Positions 23,509 through 33,487 are shown, counted from the stretch's first letter. The stretch: DNA of 64,000 nucleotides from Maribacter orientalis (GCF_900109345.1 NZ_FNZN01000007.1:8930-72929), one strand, 5' to 3'. Numbers and translations are program-made. The notes: generated from the letters alone by a model not told the origin.

Positions 23509-25719
23509 CTACAAGCCACTAACCCCAATCTCATCAACTATCACAACCCCATAATCGCTTTGGTCAAATATGAATTTTAGACTCTTTAACTGTTCTATAT
23601 TAAAGTCGGGATTCTTCGACGTTAAAACAGATAAGGGAAAATGATAGGTCTGTAATTGGATTTCCCAATCATCGCCAATCATCTCCTTATCTAAAAATTT
23701 GAATTTTGTAAAGCGTGTTTTTAAGGGCTTTGGAATCCCTTTTACATCACTCACTTTTATAGCCACTGTTTGGCCAAGCTTATCGGTCAATTGAATAGTA
23801 AAATCTAATTGCGGAACTTCACGTTCTTCATCATCCTTTTTCTCCTGTATATCTTCCTTCGTCAGGTTAACATCCAACCACTTATGATTTCCTGCTCCTA
23901 AAGTAATTTGTAAGCTTGATTCTGGCGTAAAAAATGGTGTGACAGCGTTAGACAAATCAACCTCATAAACACCTATCTTAGTTGAGCTTTTCAGGTCTTT
24001 ATAATCCCATCCTAAGATAACCCCGCTATTCTCTTGACTATTCTCGTCACGCGTAGGTAAAATCTGTTCTTTCCATAATGCTAAATCCGTCGCTTGTAAC
24101 GTAGTACTATCCGTTGCTGTAGTAATATCTAAATCTTCCTCATAATCAGCAATCGTTTGTAAATCAGAAGACTCAAAATGCGTTAAATAATGCTCAATAG
24201 GTAACCATTGCTTTGCAACAGCCACATTCTTAAAAATAGCACGGTACTCCTGTTTATTCTTAAGCGTTGCTTCGGCAAAAGCACTCACAAAAACTTTGGC
24301 GGTTTCTTGCTGTTGCTCTTCTTTAAGCAAAGGGTCAAGATTCAATAACCATTTAGACGGTGCACCGAAATCTGCATTTCCCCAAGTAGAGTTAAATTGC
24401 CCATGATTGGCATGGTGAATATACACCCCAGATTTAAACCTAGAAATGGAATCGGTATACTGTAACCTACGATAGGGTCGCATACCCCAAAAACTAACTT
24501 CATCAGAATCATACGAGCCTTGTATGCTTAAAAAATTAATGTCCTTTAAAATGATTTTTCGGTTATATCTGTAATCTGTAGGTGCAAGGGCAACCACACC
24601 TTTTATGTTATAATTAAAATTAAATTTCTCTTTTGCTTCATCAGGAAAATAAGGCAGCTTATTATATGCGGCGGCAATAGAAACGGCCTCTCCACCTCTA
24701 GAATGCCCCACTAACATGATATTTTCCATATCAACTCTACCTGCTAGTTCATGACCTATTTCTGAATTCCAGCTATTCCATTGTTCTAGGTGTTTTAAGA
24801 GCAACCAAGCTCTCGCAGGCATTTCTTTTCCCATAAAATCACCTGACCAATGTCCGTTTAAGAAATTCTCATCAACAGATACAGCAATAATTCCCCTACT
24901 GGCCAAAAGATTACCCAGATAGCCATAGCCATCATCAGAATAATCAATCATGCTATGGTTACCATGTACAATGAGTGTTAGCGGAAAAGGCCCCTCACCT
25001 TCCGGCATATAAACCCGACCATTTAAAGGGAATTTTTCGGCTCCGAAGCCCCAATAGCGTTCACGCCATTTTTTCTTTTTACCCTTCCAATCAGGGATAA
25101 GCCATTTAGCATTTACAGAGTTGGTTGTATAGGTAACACCTGTTGCAAATTCTTCTCGTTGTTCATCAGTACCACTACCATACGTAAATGCTTTGACCTT
25201 ATGCGTACCAATAGCAGCAGGGTTTTCAAATAAAACTTGAGATGGTGGGAAATTATCTTCTTGTGAAAATGCCAAAGGAACTTCCTTATCAAAAGGGTCA
25301 GAACCAGGTGTAGCCAATACAAACAGAATATAGCCCACACCAATTAGCATTAAGCCAAAAAACAGGGTAGTTAGCAATGTTTTCTTCCGTTGATACAAAT
25401 ACAGTGAAATGCAAAATAAAATACCCAGCGCAACAACTACACTATAGAATAGCGTTGGCCAACCAAATCCGAATATTTTTAAAATGATAAAACCGATAAC
25501 ACCGCTAGAAATAGCAGTAATAGAATTTATGGGGATTTTATGAAATCCTTTTACAAGTAGATTTAAAAGCCCATAAACGGTAAGGTTAATGAGTACACCT
25601 AAAACAATACCCATGAGCATCATTACAATAGGATGCCACCCAGTTAGAAAATGATAACCGACTATGCCATAAAAAATAAGTGATAATAAAATGATGAATG
25701 AGAGAAGTCGGTTTTTCAT
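23509..25719 (-). CDS. Membrane-anchored alpha/beta hydrolase
   Basis: 736 residues. About five membrane helices within residues 1-135, then an extracytoplasmic hydrolase domain: LTLIVHGNHSM (oxyanion-hole strand), nucleophile elbow GHSRGG (Ser340), and HHANHGQFN as the likely catalytic His region. A C-terminal beta-rich domain from about 550 ends the protein. It resembles dienelactone-hydrolase/chlorophyllase-type esterases but is far larger. Substrate unknown. It has no close partner gene; the left gap carries the palindromic repeat. Confidence 0.82.
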   Translation of the reverse strand: MKNRLLSFIILLSLIFYGIVGYHFLTGWHPIVMMLMGIVLGVLINLTVYGLLNLLVKGFHKIPINSITAISSGVIGFIILKIFGFGWPTLFYSVVVALGILFCISLYLYQRKKTLLTTLFFGLMLIGVGYILFVLATPGSDPFDKEVPLAFSQEDNFPPSQVLFENPAAIGTHKVKAFTYGSGTDEQREEFATGVTYTTNSVNAKWLIPDWKGKKKKWRERYWGFGAEKFPLNGRVYMPEGEGPFPLTLIVHGNHSMIDYSDDGYGYLGNLLASRGIIAVSVDENFLNGHWSGDFMGKEMPARAWLLLKHLEQWNSWNSEIGHELAGRVDMENIMLVGHSRGGEAVSIAAAYNKLPYFPDEAKEKFNFNYNIKGVVALAPTDYRYNRKIILKDINFLSIQGSYDSDEVSFWGMRPYRRLQYTDSISRFKSGVYIHHANHGQFNSTWGNADFGAPSKWLLNLDPLLKEEQQQETAKVFVSAFAEATLKNKQEYRAIFKNVAVAKQWLPIEHYLTHFESSDLQTIADYEEDLDITTATDSTTLQATDLALWKEQILPTRDENSQENSGVILGWDYKDLKSSTKIGVYEVDLSNAVTPFFTPESSLQITLGAGNHKWLDVNLTKEDIQEKKDDEEREVPQLDFTIQLTDKLGQTVAIKVSDVKGIPKPLKTRFTKFKFLDKEMIGDDWEIQLQTYHFPLSVLTSKNPDFNIEQLKSLKFIFDQSDYGVVIVDEIGVSGL

Positions 25720-25938
25720 TTGCGTTGGTTATTCTTGAGGTTTAAGCACATGAATTTAACCATCTTAATTGAATTTTGATAGCCCTCAAGTCATTTTTGA
25801 AAATTCGGTAATAGAATTTAGGTAAGATTATAGCATTGACGAGGTTATCCCTAAAAATCTAGAATACTTTATCTGAGATAACAAAACTTTAGGTTTGGCT
25901 TCTTACTCTCCACTTATTCATAACCATCATTATAAAAC

Positions 25939-27450
25939 TTACATCTTCGCGGCGAACTTCTTAGAAATCTTAGAACGTAGTTTACGCTCATAATCTTCCT
26001 CTAACCACTCTTTGTAGTTCTTGGTATTGTTCATGATACAATACGAATATTGACGAACCCTATACTTTATTTCTTCTTTCAGCTTTTTTGCCAAAATTCG
26101 GGCATCAAAAACATCTTCAGAATTTTCAACACATATTTTTGCATGTTGCTCAATACTTTTCTCCAATACCAGTTTAGATTTCTCACCATTGGCAAAACTC
26201 TTCTTGTATTCAGCTTTAATATCAAAATCAATTTCAGTTGACTTTGCAAACTCCGCCCTTAAATCAGGTGGCATTTCGTATACAAATTCCCGTTCAATTT
26301 CCTCATCATTCTTGATGTTTTCTAGATAGAAATCTGGGAAATGAAAAATCTCTTGCCAATCAATACCCGCATTCCACAATCCAAAACGAGCAACATTGTT
26401 ACCCATATCAATTACGTTAAAATTCTCTTTATGGGGCAAGTATCGAGACCCACGGCCAATCATTTGAAAATAAAGGGTAAGGGAACGTGTAGCACGGTTT
26501 AGAATAATAGTTTCAACACTGGGCTCATCAAAACCAGTAGTTAAAATACTAACCGATGTCAGTATCGCATCTGGTGTTTCTTTAAACCATTTCAAAATCT
26601 CTTTACGTTCAGATGCGCTATTCTTATTATCAAGATGGCGAATATTGTATCCTGCTTTTTTAAAAATTTCGCAGACGTATCTAGAAGTATTTATTCCGTT
26701 ATTAAAAATAAGTGTTTTCGTTCCTTTTGCAATTTCATTATAAGCCGCTACCAACTTATTCAGCATGCTATGGTTACCATACAGCTCATCGGAAGATTTT
26801 ACAGTATAATCACCACTGATACCTAATTTTAAAGTTTGAAGGCTAACATCATAATTATACATATTCGCTTTAGCCAAGAACTTTTTCTGAATCAACGATT
26901 CAATAGATTCACCCACAATCAACTTTTTATAGTTGTCTTTCATGGGAAGCTTAATGTTTGAACTTAGCGGAGTTGCAGTAACCCCAAGAATTACGGAGTT
27001 CTCAAAAAACTTAAATAGCTTGCGAAAAGAGTTATAATGCGCCTCATCAATAATGACAAGACCAATATTATTGATTTCTATTTTTTCTTCTTGCAGTCGA
27101 TTGTTCAACGTTTCGACCATAGCCACAAAACACATATAATCGTTTTGATCTTGCCACTCTTTAACTTCACTATTAATAATCTTATTCTTTACCCCAAACC
27201 CATTTAGCATTTTAGAAGTCTGTTGACTCAATTCTATACGATGGGTAAGAACGACTACTTTTTTTTTGGTGCGTTCTATGTAGCGTTTTGCAATTTCAGA
27301 AAACACAACGGTTTTACCACCCCCTGTTGGCAATTGGTATAATAAGTTCGAATTATCACCATTATCATCTAAATAATTAAAAATTGTATTTAGATCTTCC
27401 TCTTGATAATCGTATAAGGTCTTCTCAGTACTGTCTTTCTGTAGCTTCAA
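25939..27450 (-). CDS. DEAD/DEAH-box (SF2) helicase
   Basis: 503 residues. Motif I is PTGGGKT (41-47), motif Ia VVVLTHRIEL, motif II DEAH (135-138), motif III ATPL, motif V TTGFDEP and motif VI QMIGRGSR. The start DYQEEDLNTIF is the Q-tip region. The order fits SF2 translocases of the RecQ/UvrB/type III restriction (ResIII) kind. The C-terminal 130 residues are charged and may bind nucleic acid. There is no methylase or nuclease gene nearby, so it is not part of a visible restriction system. Confidence 0.88.
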   Translation of the reverse strand: MKLQKDSTEKTLYDYQEEDLNTIFNYLDDNGDNSNLLYQLPTGGGKTVVFSEIAKRYIERTKKKVVVLTHRIELSQQTSKMLNGFGVKNKIINSEVKEWQDQNDYMCFVAMVETLNNRLQEEKIEINNIGLVIIDEAHYNSFRKLFKFFENSVILGVTATPLSSNIKLPMKDNYKKLIVGESIESLIQKKFLAKANMYNYDVSLQTLKLGISGDYTVKSSDELYGNHSMLNKLVAAYNEIAKGTKTLIFNNGINTSRYVCEIFKKAGYNIRHLDNKNSASERKEILKWFKETPDAILTSVSILTTGFDEPSVETIILNRATRSLTLYFQMIGRGSRYLPHKENFNVIDMGNNVARFGLWNAGIDWQEIFHFPDFYLENIKNDEEIEREFVYEMPPDLRAEFAKSTEIDFDIKAEYKKSFANGEKSKLVLEKSIEQHAKICVENSEDVFDARILAKKLKEEIKYRVRQYSYCIMNNTKNYKEWLEEDYERKLRSKISKKFAAKM

Positions 27451-27548
27451 AAGGTGTGTAGGCGTTAATTATATTAATAATGCTAAAACCTTATAAAATT
27501 ATGGGATTTTTATGGGTATATGAAATAAAAAAAATTAAATACAGAATA

Positions 27549-28478
27549 TTAATATCCCTTGTTCATATCTACCAAATTCAGAAGTTCTTCACCAGATTGC
27601 AATCGTTTATAATTATCTATCATTTGTGGAATAACAGAATTGGTATCGGAAACACTTGCATAATGGGGAGTCATGTGTATTTTATCATGGTTCCAAAACG
27701 GATGTGACTTGGGTAAAGGTTCTATATGATAGACATCTAAACAAGCCCCAGATAAGTGTTGGTTATCTATCAACGCCAACAAATCTTCGTCTACCAAATG
27801 ACCACCTCTTGCTACATTGATAACATACCCATTTTTAGGCAGCTGTGACAATAGTTCTTTATTCAGAATCCCTTCCGTAGCAGGGGTTAACGGCAATAAA
27901 CAAACCAAAATATCGGTAGACTCAAGAAATTCTGACAATGAATCTGGCCCAGAAAAAGTGGTAACGTTCTCTATATTCTTAGCACTACGACTCCATCCTT
28001 GAACCTTAAATCCATATCTGGTAAGGTCAGCACCTGTAAGAGCACCTAATTCACCAAGACCTAAAACACCAACGGTTACATCTTTTATCCTTAAATACTC
28101 CATTGGCTCCCAAACGTTCGCTATTTGTTTTGCTTTATAAGCATTCAAATTTTTAAGATGAGCTAAAATCACCGCTAAAACATGTTCAGACATATCACTT
28201 GCTAAAAATGGGTCAACAATTCGAGTAATAGGAATGTCCTTGGGGCGAGTAGCATCTTCGAATACATAATCTACACCAGCACCAGCGGATGCGATACATT
28301 TTAAATTTGGATACCCTGAAAGTGAACCAGAAGGATGTTTCCAGGTGATAGCCATAGTAATTTCATCTTTCGGATGCTCTTCTAAAAAACTATACACCTC
28401 AAGTGAACTGTCAGCATTTAACAACGCTTTTTTCCAAAGTTCAATTTTGTGGTCTTGTCTAATTATTACAATTGCCAT
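27549..28478 (-). CDS. 2-hydroxyacid dehydrogenase, glyoxylate/hydroxypyruvate reductase A type
   Basis: 309 residues. A D-isomer-specific dehydrogenase: nucleotide-binding GVLGLGELGALTGADL near 140, SDMSEHVLAVIL, VINVARGGHLVDEDLL, then the catalytic Arg/Glu/His set in ARGGH, DVYHIEPLPKSHPFW and MTPHYAS. This resembles GhrA, which reduces glyoxylate and hydroxypyruvate with NADPH. The DUF6155 gene ends 4 bases before its start, so the two are probably co-transcribed. Confidence 0.88.
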   Translation of the reverse strand: MAIVIIRQDHKIELWKKALLNADSSLEVYSFLEEHPKDEITMAITWKHPSGSLSGYPNLKCIASAGAGVDYVFEDATRPKDIPITRIVDPFLASDMSEHVLAVILAHLKNLNAYKAKQIANVWEPMEYLRIKDVTVGVLGLGELGALTGADLTRYGFKVQGWSRSAKNIENVTTFSGPDSLSEFLESTDILVCLLPLTPATEGILNKELLSQLPKNGYVINVARGGHLVDEDLLALIDNQHLSGACLDVYHIEPLPKSHPFWNHDKIHMTPHYASVSDTNSVIPQMIDNYKRLQSGEELLNLVDMNKGY

Positions 28479-28481
28479 AAT

Positions 28482-28991
28482 CTAGTCTATAATATCCAAG
28501 GCTTTTGAGAACTCATCTTCAAAAAGCCATTTTTGGTTTTGGGTTTCTGTATATATTTTTAAAATCCGCTCTTTAAATTCAGGTAGTAAACCATGAACCG
28601 TAGCGAACTGTATTACTTCATTAAATGAATTCAGCATACTTCTAAAGAAAGAATCGGGCACATTTTTTTCCTTTGAAAAGGTCTGGGCAATTTCGAGGTT
28701 AAAGCACATAACATCTACTATTAAATGTGGGTCAACACCTAATTTAATAAAATGCTTAAAGAATTTTTGAGCTACCGAACGTCTTGCTTTCGGTCGTCTT
28801 CTTTTTAAGGGAAAGTATTCATTAGAGATTTTTGCCTTCGCATCTTGTACCAATTTATCCTCTTTCGGATTAAAGGCAAAATCATAATACGTTTTTACAG
28901 TAGGGAATTTTTCATATAATTCTACTATTTGCTCTTCCAAAGCTTTTTTTGGTAGTTTGGAGAGATATGTTTTCAAGGCCCTTTTACTCAT
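28482..28991 (-). CDS. DUF6155 family protein
   Basis: 169 residues, soluble, all-helical and charged. The start MSKRALKTYLSKLPKKALEEQI and the middle FNPKEDKLVQDAKAKISNEYFP are typical of the DUF6155 group as I remember it. Function unknown. It is the first gene of a two-gene unit with the hydroxyacid dehydrogenase. Confidence 0.72.
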   Translation of the reverse strand: MSKRALKTYLSKLPKKALEEQIVELYEKFPTVKTYYDFAFNPKEDKLVQDAKAKISNEYFPLKRRRPKARRSVAQKFFKHFIKLGVDPHLIVDVMCFNLEIAQTFSKEKNVPDSFFRSMLNSFNEVIQFATVHGLLPEFKERILKIYTETQNQKWLFEDEFSKALDIID

Positions 28992-29163
28992 ATAAAACGT
29001 CTGTATTAGTTCAAAAATAAGTTATACTGATTTAAAGTCCTAAATGCATAATACTTTGTTAAACCTTATAAATAGTGTAGAAGTATAGTGCTGTTTCTTT
29101 GGTAAAGACAATAATAAGTGGTATACTGTAAACTTGTAGAACTTCTAAATTCCATACAAACAT

Positions 29164-30027
29164 ATGAGGCAACTAAAGATAATTAAGCAGGTAACGAATC
29201 GTGAATCAAAATCACTCGATAAATACTTGCAAGATATCAGTAAAATAGATTTGATTACTGCGAATGAAGAAGTAGAATTAGCGCAGAAGATTAGGGAAGG
29301 TAGTCAAGCAGCTTTGGAAAAATTAACTACAGCAAATTTAAGATTTGTAGTTTCCGTAGCAAAACAATATCAAAATCAAGGCCTTAAATTACCCGATTTA
29401 ATAAACGAAGGAAATTTAGGTTTAGTTAAAGCAGCAAAAAGATTTGATGAAACTAGAGGATTTAAATTTATATCCTATGCCGTATGGTGGATCAGACAAT
29501 CTATTCTACAAGCTTTAGCAGAACAGTCAAGAGTAGTTCGTTTACCATTGAACAAAATTGGTTCAATTAATAAGATTAAAAAGACATTTTCATATTTAGA
29601 GCAGGCACATGAGCGTCCACCATCTCCAGAAGAAATTGCTAAAGAATTAGAAATGACCGTTTCTGAGGTAAAGCAGTCTCTTAAGAATTCAGGTAGACAC
29701 GTCTCTATGGATGCACCATTACGTGAAGGTGAAGATTCTAACTTGTATGACGTCTTGCGTTCGGGTGAATCACCTAGACCAGATAATAAATTATTACAAC
29801 AATCATTAAATACCGAAATCAATAGAGCTTTAGATACTTTATCGCCTAGAGAAGCTGATGTTGTTAAGTTATATTATGGTATTGGTGACCAGCAATCAAT
29901 GACTTTGGCTGAAATTGGCCAAACATTTGATTTAACTAGAGAGCGAGTAAGACAAATACGTGAAAAGGCAATACGTAAATTACGTCATGCTTCTAGAAGT
30001 AAGTTATTGAAAACGTATTTAGGATAA
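29164..30027 (+). CDS. rpoD: Primary RNA polymerase sigma factor (sigma-A/RpoD)
   Basis: 287 residues, the short form usual in Bacteroidota, lacking the long N-terminal region 1.1 of proteobacterial sigma-70. Region 1.2 ([16 protein letters not shown]), region 2 ([49 protein letters not shown]), region 3 ([13 protein letters not shown]) and region 4 ([27 protein letters not shown]) are complete. It is monocistronic and ends at a strong terminator. The housekeeping sigma factor reads the TAnnTTTG promoters seen here. Confidence 0.97.
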   Translation: MRQLKIIKQVTNRESKSLDKYLQDISKIDLITANEEVELAQKIREGSQAALEKLTTANLRFVVSVAKQYQNQGLKLPDLINEGNLGLVKAAKRFDETRGFKFISYAVWWIRQSILQALAEQSRVVRLPLNKIGSINKIKKTFSYLEQAHERPPSPEEIAKELEMTVSEVKQSLKNSGRHVSMDAPLREGEDSNLYDVLRSGESPRPDNKLLQQSLNTEINRALDTLSPREADVVKLYYGIGDQQSMTLAEIGQTFDLTRERVRQIREKAIRKLRHASRSKLLKTYLG

Positions 30028-30044
30028 AATTAAATACTGTTATA

Positions 30045-30084
30045 AAAAAAGAAAGCGCCCGTATTAACGGGCGCTTTCTTTTTT
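30045..30084 (+). terminator. rpoD terminator
   Basis: An 18-bp perfect stem (30045-30062 with 30067-30084) around ATTA, GC-rich in the centre with flanking A and T runs, 18 bases past the rpoD stop. It can also stop the small minus-strand genes to its right. Confidence 0.96.
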
Positions 30085-30098
30085 CTTAATGTTCAACA

Positions 30099-30200
30099 TT
30101 AAGAATAGGTCAATTTGTTGATATTGAAATTTACAAGGATTGTATTTAAATCCTGGATAAAATTTTGATAAGATGAATAATCTTGATTTTGATGTGCCAT
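30099..30200 (-). CDS. Small protein, 33 aa, paralog of the neighbouring 32-aa ORF
   Basis: Reads MAHQNQDYSSYQNFIQDLNT, then ILVNFNINKLTYS. The core FIQDLNTIL matches FLQDLNEIL of the ORF just upstream (30237-30335), at the same position in each. It lies directly before the rpoD terminator, which is bidirectional. The ORF is shorter than the usual gene-calling limit. Function unknown. Confidence 0.55.
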   Translation of the reverse strand: MAHQNQDYSSYQNFIQDLNTILVNFNINKLTYS

Positions 30201-30236
30201 GAGAATTTAATTTTTAATTTGTGGTTTGGTTACTTT

Positions 30237-30335
30237 TTACATGTAGTCCAACTCAGCTAATTCGTTGATACTTAAAATTTCGTTTAAATCTTGAAGAAAT
30301 ACTAAGTATTCTTCACCGTAAGTGTCGTAAAGCAT
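30237..30335 (-). CDS. Small acidic protein, 32 aa
   Basis: Reads MLYDTYGEEYLVFLQDLNEI, then LSINELAELDYM. Acidic, probably helical, no leader. It is the first of two similar tandem ORFs in the 785-base gap after rpoD, and has a plausible Bacteroidota promoter about 50 bases upstream (30385-30415). The rest of that gap (30416-30812) holds the regulatory-like segment at 30522 and no other gene I can support. Confidence 0.55.
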   Translation of the reverse strand: MLYDTYGEEYLVFLQDLNEILSINELAELDYM

Positions 30336-30384
30336 TTTTGTAGGTTTAAAATTTAAAAATGATTTGGATAAATTAATCTTGAAG

Positions 30385-30415
30385 TAAATATATAGGGAAC
30401 ATACAGGTGCAACAA
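30385..30415 (-). promoter_or_regulatory. Putative promoter of the two small ORFs
   Basis: On the minus strand TTGTTG (plus 30410-30415) is followed after 17 bases by TATATTTA (plus 30385-30392), close to the Bacteroidota TTG and TAnnTTTG boxes with one mismatch in the last base. It lies about 50 bases before the ATG at 30335. Confidence 0.45.
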
Positions 30416-30521
30416 TTAAATGTGGTGAACCTTTTTATTTTTGTTGTAAAACCTATAAAAAAGTATGTTAGCGAAAATTATTAGCGAAACCACCCTATTT
30501 ATATGGCGAACAACGAGTGCA

Positions 30522-30557
30522 GTTCATCCCGTTTTTTGGTATTTAGTCGATATAAAC
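30522..30557. promoter_or_regulatory. Possible LytTR-like or other operator
   Basis: TTCATCCCG and TTTAGTCG lie about 20 bases apart, followed by ATATAAA. Two direct half-sites about 21 bases apart are the usual layout of LytTR targets, and the segment resembles 6424-6457. It is about 260 bases before the ILEI-GDPD gene, so the target gene is uncertain. Confidence 0.3.
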
Positions 30558-30812
30558 AATAATTAAAGACTAAACCTTAAGTAAACCTCAGCTTTACAAC
30601 TATTATGTAGCTATGGTAAAACTATTATATAGATGAACTATTCTAAGCATACATTAACGAATTTACAAACACTATAATAAGCCCTTAAAATCATTTTACT
30701 CACTACAATATGCCCCATATAATTTCGTTTTCATTTTACAGTCATAGTTAACCTTTACGGGTGTTATATGATTGTTTTCTAAAGATGAAATTAAATTAAT
30801 GTATTCTTATAT

Positions 30813-32099
30813 ATGAACTCTAATTCCCTAACAATTAAGCTTCTATTATTTTTCATATTTCTAGGAAGTGTTGCGAAAAGTAATGCGATGATACCCTTAC
30901 ACGCTATTACTAAAAAAATAGTGACCGAAGAATTGGTATTGAACAGCCATAGTTTTAATACACATCAACGAAGCTCTTTTACGTATATGTCCCAAAAAGA
31001 AACTATAGAACGCGGACTAACCATTTTGCATTTTGAAAAAGATGAAAGAATAGCGTACAAAACATTTGATACCTATGGTAGTAAAGAAGAGGTTGAAGAA
31101 TTTTTAGCTACACTTTCTAAAATGATAACAGCAAATTCTAAAATAGCCATACTTGCGCATGATTCTGCTGCAGCCAGTTTGTTAGGGTTTGAAAAGCAGT
31201 TATTCGACTTAGGTTTTTTTCAATTAAGTACTCTCAAAGGCAGGCAAGCATACATCATGCATAACTTAAATGGTGTTATTACTGAACAAGTGGATGATAA
31301 TTCGATTACAAAGACTTTAAATGTACCTACGATAACAGGAAATGGAATAGTTTATTTTCCTAAAGAAACTTATGAATTTACACCTAACATAAATAGGTAC
31401 ATTGCTCATGCAGGCGGTGAGGTAAACGGAATAAAATCTACTAATTCGAAAAATGCTCTAGATGAGAATTATAAAAAAGGATTCCGCATTTTTGAGTTAG
31501 ATATAATAGAAACCTCGGATGGTAAATTAGTAGCGGCACATGATTGGAATATGTGGGCTCGATTTACCGATTACACGGGAACCTTACCTCCTACCCATGC
31601 TCAGTTCATGAAACAAAAGATTTATGGAGATTACATAACCATGGATATGGACGGTATTAATGCTTGGTTCAAAAATCACCCAGATGCTACTTTAGTAACA
31701 GATAAAGTAAACGACCCTATTGCCTTTGCCGAGGCTTTCATTGATAAAGACCGTCTAATTATGGAACTATTCAGTGTTATGGCCGTTGAGAAAGCATCAG
31801 AGAACGGTATACATGCCATGATGTCTCAAGAACCATTAATGGCAATTAAAGGCGATAAAACTAACTTTTTAAAGGTTAACGATGTAAAACATGTGGCCAT
31901 ATCAAGAAGAATTATCGCTAATCAAAAGAAACTCATGTTACAATTAAAGGAAGCCGGAATTAAGGTATATGTCTACAATGTAAATTTTGACCCAGGCAAA
32001 GACGAGAAATATGTTCAGGATAACGAATTTGGCCTTATCTACGGTATGTATGCTGATAAATGGATATCGGAGATGAATTCTAATAGCGCATCTAAATAA
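30813..32099 (+). CDS. Exported ILEI-domain / glycerophosphodiester phosphodiesterase-like fusion
   Basis: 428 residues. A signal peptide (to about 25), then an ILEI/PANDER-like domain at about 65-160 (TFDTYGSKEEVEEFLATL, IAILAHDSAAASLLG, FFQLSTLKGRQAYIM), then a GDPD-like TIM barrel from about 195: IAHAGG (His199), FELDI (Glu228, Asp230) and AAHDW (His243). The Arg that normally follows the first His is Ala. GDPD enzymes cut glycerophosphodiesters to glycerol-3-phosphate and an alcohol. It converges on an operon with a phosphoglycerol-transferase-like protein, which may be meaningful. Catalysis is probable but not certain given the Arg change. Confidence 0.82.
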   Translation: MNSNSLTIKLLLFFIFLGSVAKSNAMIPLHAITKKIVTEELVLNSHSFNTHQRSSFTYMSQKETIERGLTILHFEKDERIAYKTFDTYGSKEEVEEFLATLSKMITANSKIAILAHDSAAASLLGFEKQLFDLGFFQLSTLKGRQAYIMHNLNGVITEQVDDNSITKTLNVPTITGNGIVYFPKETYEFTPNINRYIAHAGGEVNGIKSTNSKNALDENYKKGFRIFELDIIETSDGKLVAAHDWNMWARFTDYTGTLPPTHAQFMKQKIYGDYITMDMDGINAWFKNHPDATLVTDKVNDPIAFAEAFIDKDRLIMELFSVMAVEKASENGIHAMMSQEPLMAIKGDKTNFLKVNDVKHVAISRRIIANQKKLMLQLKEAGIKVYVYNVNFDPGKDEKYVQDNEFGLIYGMYADKWISEMNSNSASK

Positions 32100-32149
32100 T
32101 AATTAATTCTAGGAAATAATTTTATTTAGCTGAATGAACGTATTTAAAT

Positions 32150-33487
32150 CTAAAAATTGAATTGATAGGTAAGTCCTGCAGAAATTGAATAAAAGAAACT
32201 ACCTGGATCAAAAGATTGTTCTTGGCGCAAAACTCCAATATTCGTTCGATACGAACTCAAACTGTTTTTACTCGTAAACTGGTATTCACAACTTAAACGT
32301 TGCGATTCAATATATAATAGAGTTTCAGCCAAAATCTGGTCTCCTGAAGAAAATTGTCTTAACTCTGGAGAAAATCCGATTCCGAAATTAACACCCATGA
32401 AATTTTCTGCATCCTTTAAATATTTCCTAACCAATATATTTCCGGAAGCTTTAGTTAATTTGTCATTTACACTTGGTGTAATGAATGAACGCAAAGAGAA
32501 ATAATAATTACCTCGATAATAACCTACAGAGTTAGTTATTGACTTAACATCTCTTGTCGCAAAACTAATATATCTTCCACCTCCTGAAAATTCAAATCCA
32601 CTTTTATGATTGTAATATATATCTCCCCCAACTTTATGGTTAGGGTAAAGTTCTGAACTAGAATAGCCATAATTTACATAGGCATAGAATCCTTTTGCGA
32701 TTTTCGGATATAAGTCTATATCGAATTGAATTCCGTTTATACCTAAACGATTACTATTGTTTAATCTTGGAATAATACTACCGTACTTTGTTTGGCGCTT
32801 ATACGATATACTTGAAGAAACCACTGGATCAAAACGTTGGTCAAATACCGTAACGGAACTATTGACCGCTATTCTATTTTTTAGCTTTTCTTCAGTTACC
32901 GGTGTCTTTCTTAAAAGCAGCGTACTATCGGCTTCAGTCTTTTCAACAAAAGCATTCTTGGCCTTGTTATTTTTTTTCTTTGTGCTAAAGTTGGTTACTA
33001 CTTTATTCTCGACATTATACCAACCATCTTTCTCATATACCGATTCATTTATCCCAGAAAAGGCTAATGATTTTAATCGCAATAATTCATTATCTTCTTG
33101 AATATGGGCTAAAGCCTTGTTCGACAATCCTAAAGCAGTAGCGTAATTTTTGGCATACAATTCATTTTTTATAGCAGATATCCAAACATCTTTATCTGTT
33201 TTGTTTTTAGACAGTACCGCATTAAAATTTGATCGTGCTTTATCATAATTGCCTTTCCAAGAATATGTACTCGCTAGTAAAGATTTTGCTTCTTGATTAT
33301 CTGGTCTCTCTTTCGTAAATTCTCCAAGCATACGATTTGCTTGTGAGTTTTTACCATCATAAGCCAATTGATAGGCAGTATCAAAGTTTAATGCATCAAC
33401 TTCCAAAGCAGTTACATCTTGCCCATTTACGCTATATACACAGGCAATTAATATGATGATTGCGATATGGAGATGTTTTTTCATCAT
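32150..33487 (-). CDS. TPR protein with C-terminal YaiO-family outer-membrane barrel
   Basis: 445 residues. A signal peptide (MMKKHLHIAIIIL, cleaved near 22), TPR helices at about 30-150 (SLLASTYSWKGNYDKARSNF), a linker, and a beta-barrel at about 195-445 with many amphipathic strands (SSISYKRQTKYGSII, FYAYVNYGYSSSELY, FEFSGGGRYISF) ending YQFNF, an aromatic outer-membrane insertion signal. The layout matches the YaiO family. TPR plus barrel is also the architecture of polysaccharide exporters such as PgaA and BcsC. It is the last gene of the operon; its ATG overlaps the preceding stop by one base. Confidence 0.85.
   Translation of the reverse strand: MMKKHLHIAIIILIACVYSVNGQDVTALEVDALNFDTAYQLAYDGKNSQANRMLGEFTKERPDNQEAKSLLASTYSWKGNYDKARSNFNAVLSKNKTDKDVWISAIKNELYAKNYATALGLSNKALAHIQEDNELLRLKSLAFSGINESVYEKDGWYNVENKVVTNFSTKKKNNKAKNAFVEKTEADSTLLLRKTPVTEEKLKNRIAVNSSVTVFDQRFDPVVSSSISYKRQTKYGSIIPRLNNSNRLGINGIQFDIDLYPKIAKGFYAYVNYGYSSSELYPNHKVGGDIYYNHKSGFEFSGGGRYISFATRDVKSITNSVGYYRGNYYFSLRSFITPSVNDKLTKASGNILVRKYLKDAENFMGVNFGIGFSPELRQFSSGDQILAETLLYIESQRLSCEYQFTSKNSLSSYRTNIGVLRQEQSFDPGSFFYSISAGLTYQFNF

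Noticed and set aside
25939..27450. Restriction or defence system around the helicase
   Set aside because: Neighbours are a hydrolase and a hydroxyacid dehydrogenase; no nuclease, methylase or other defence gene is linked.
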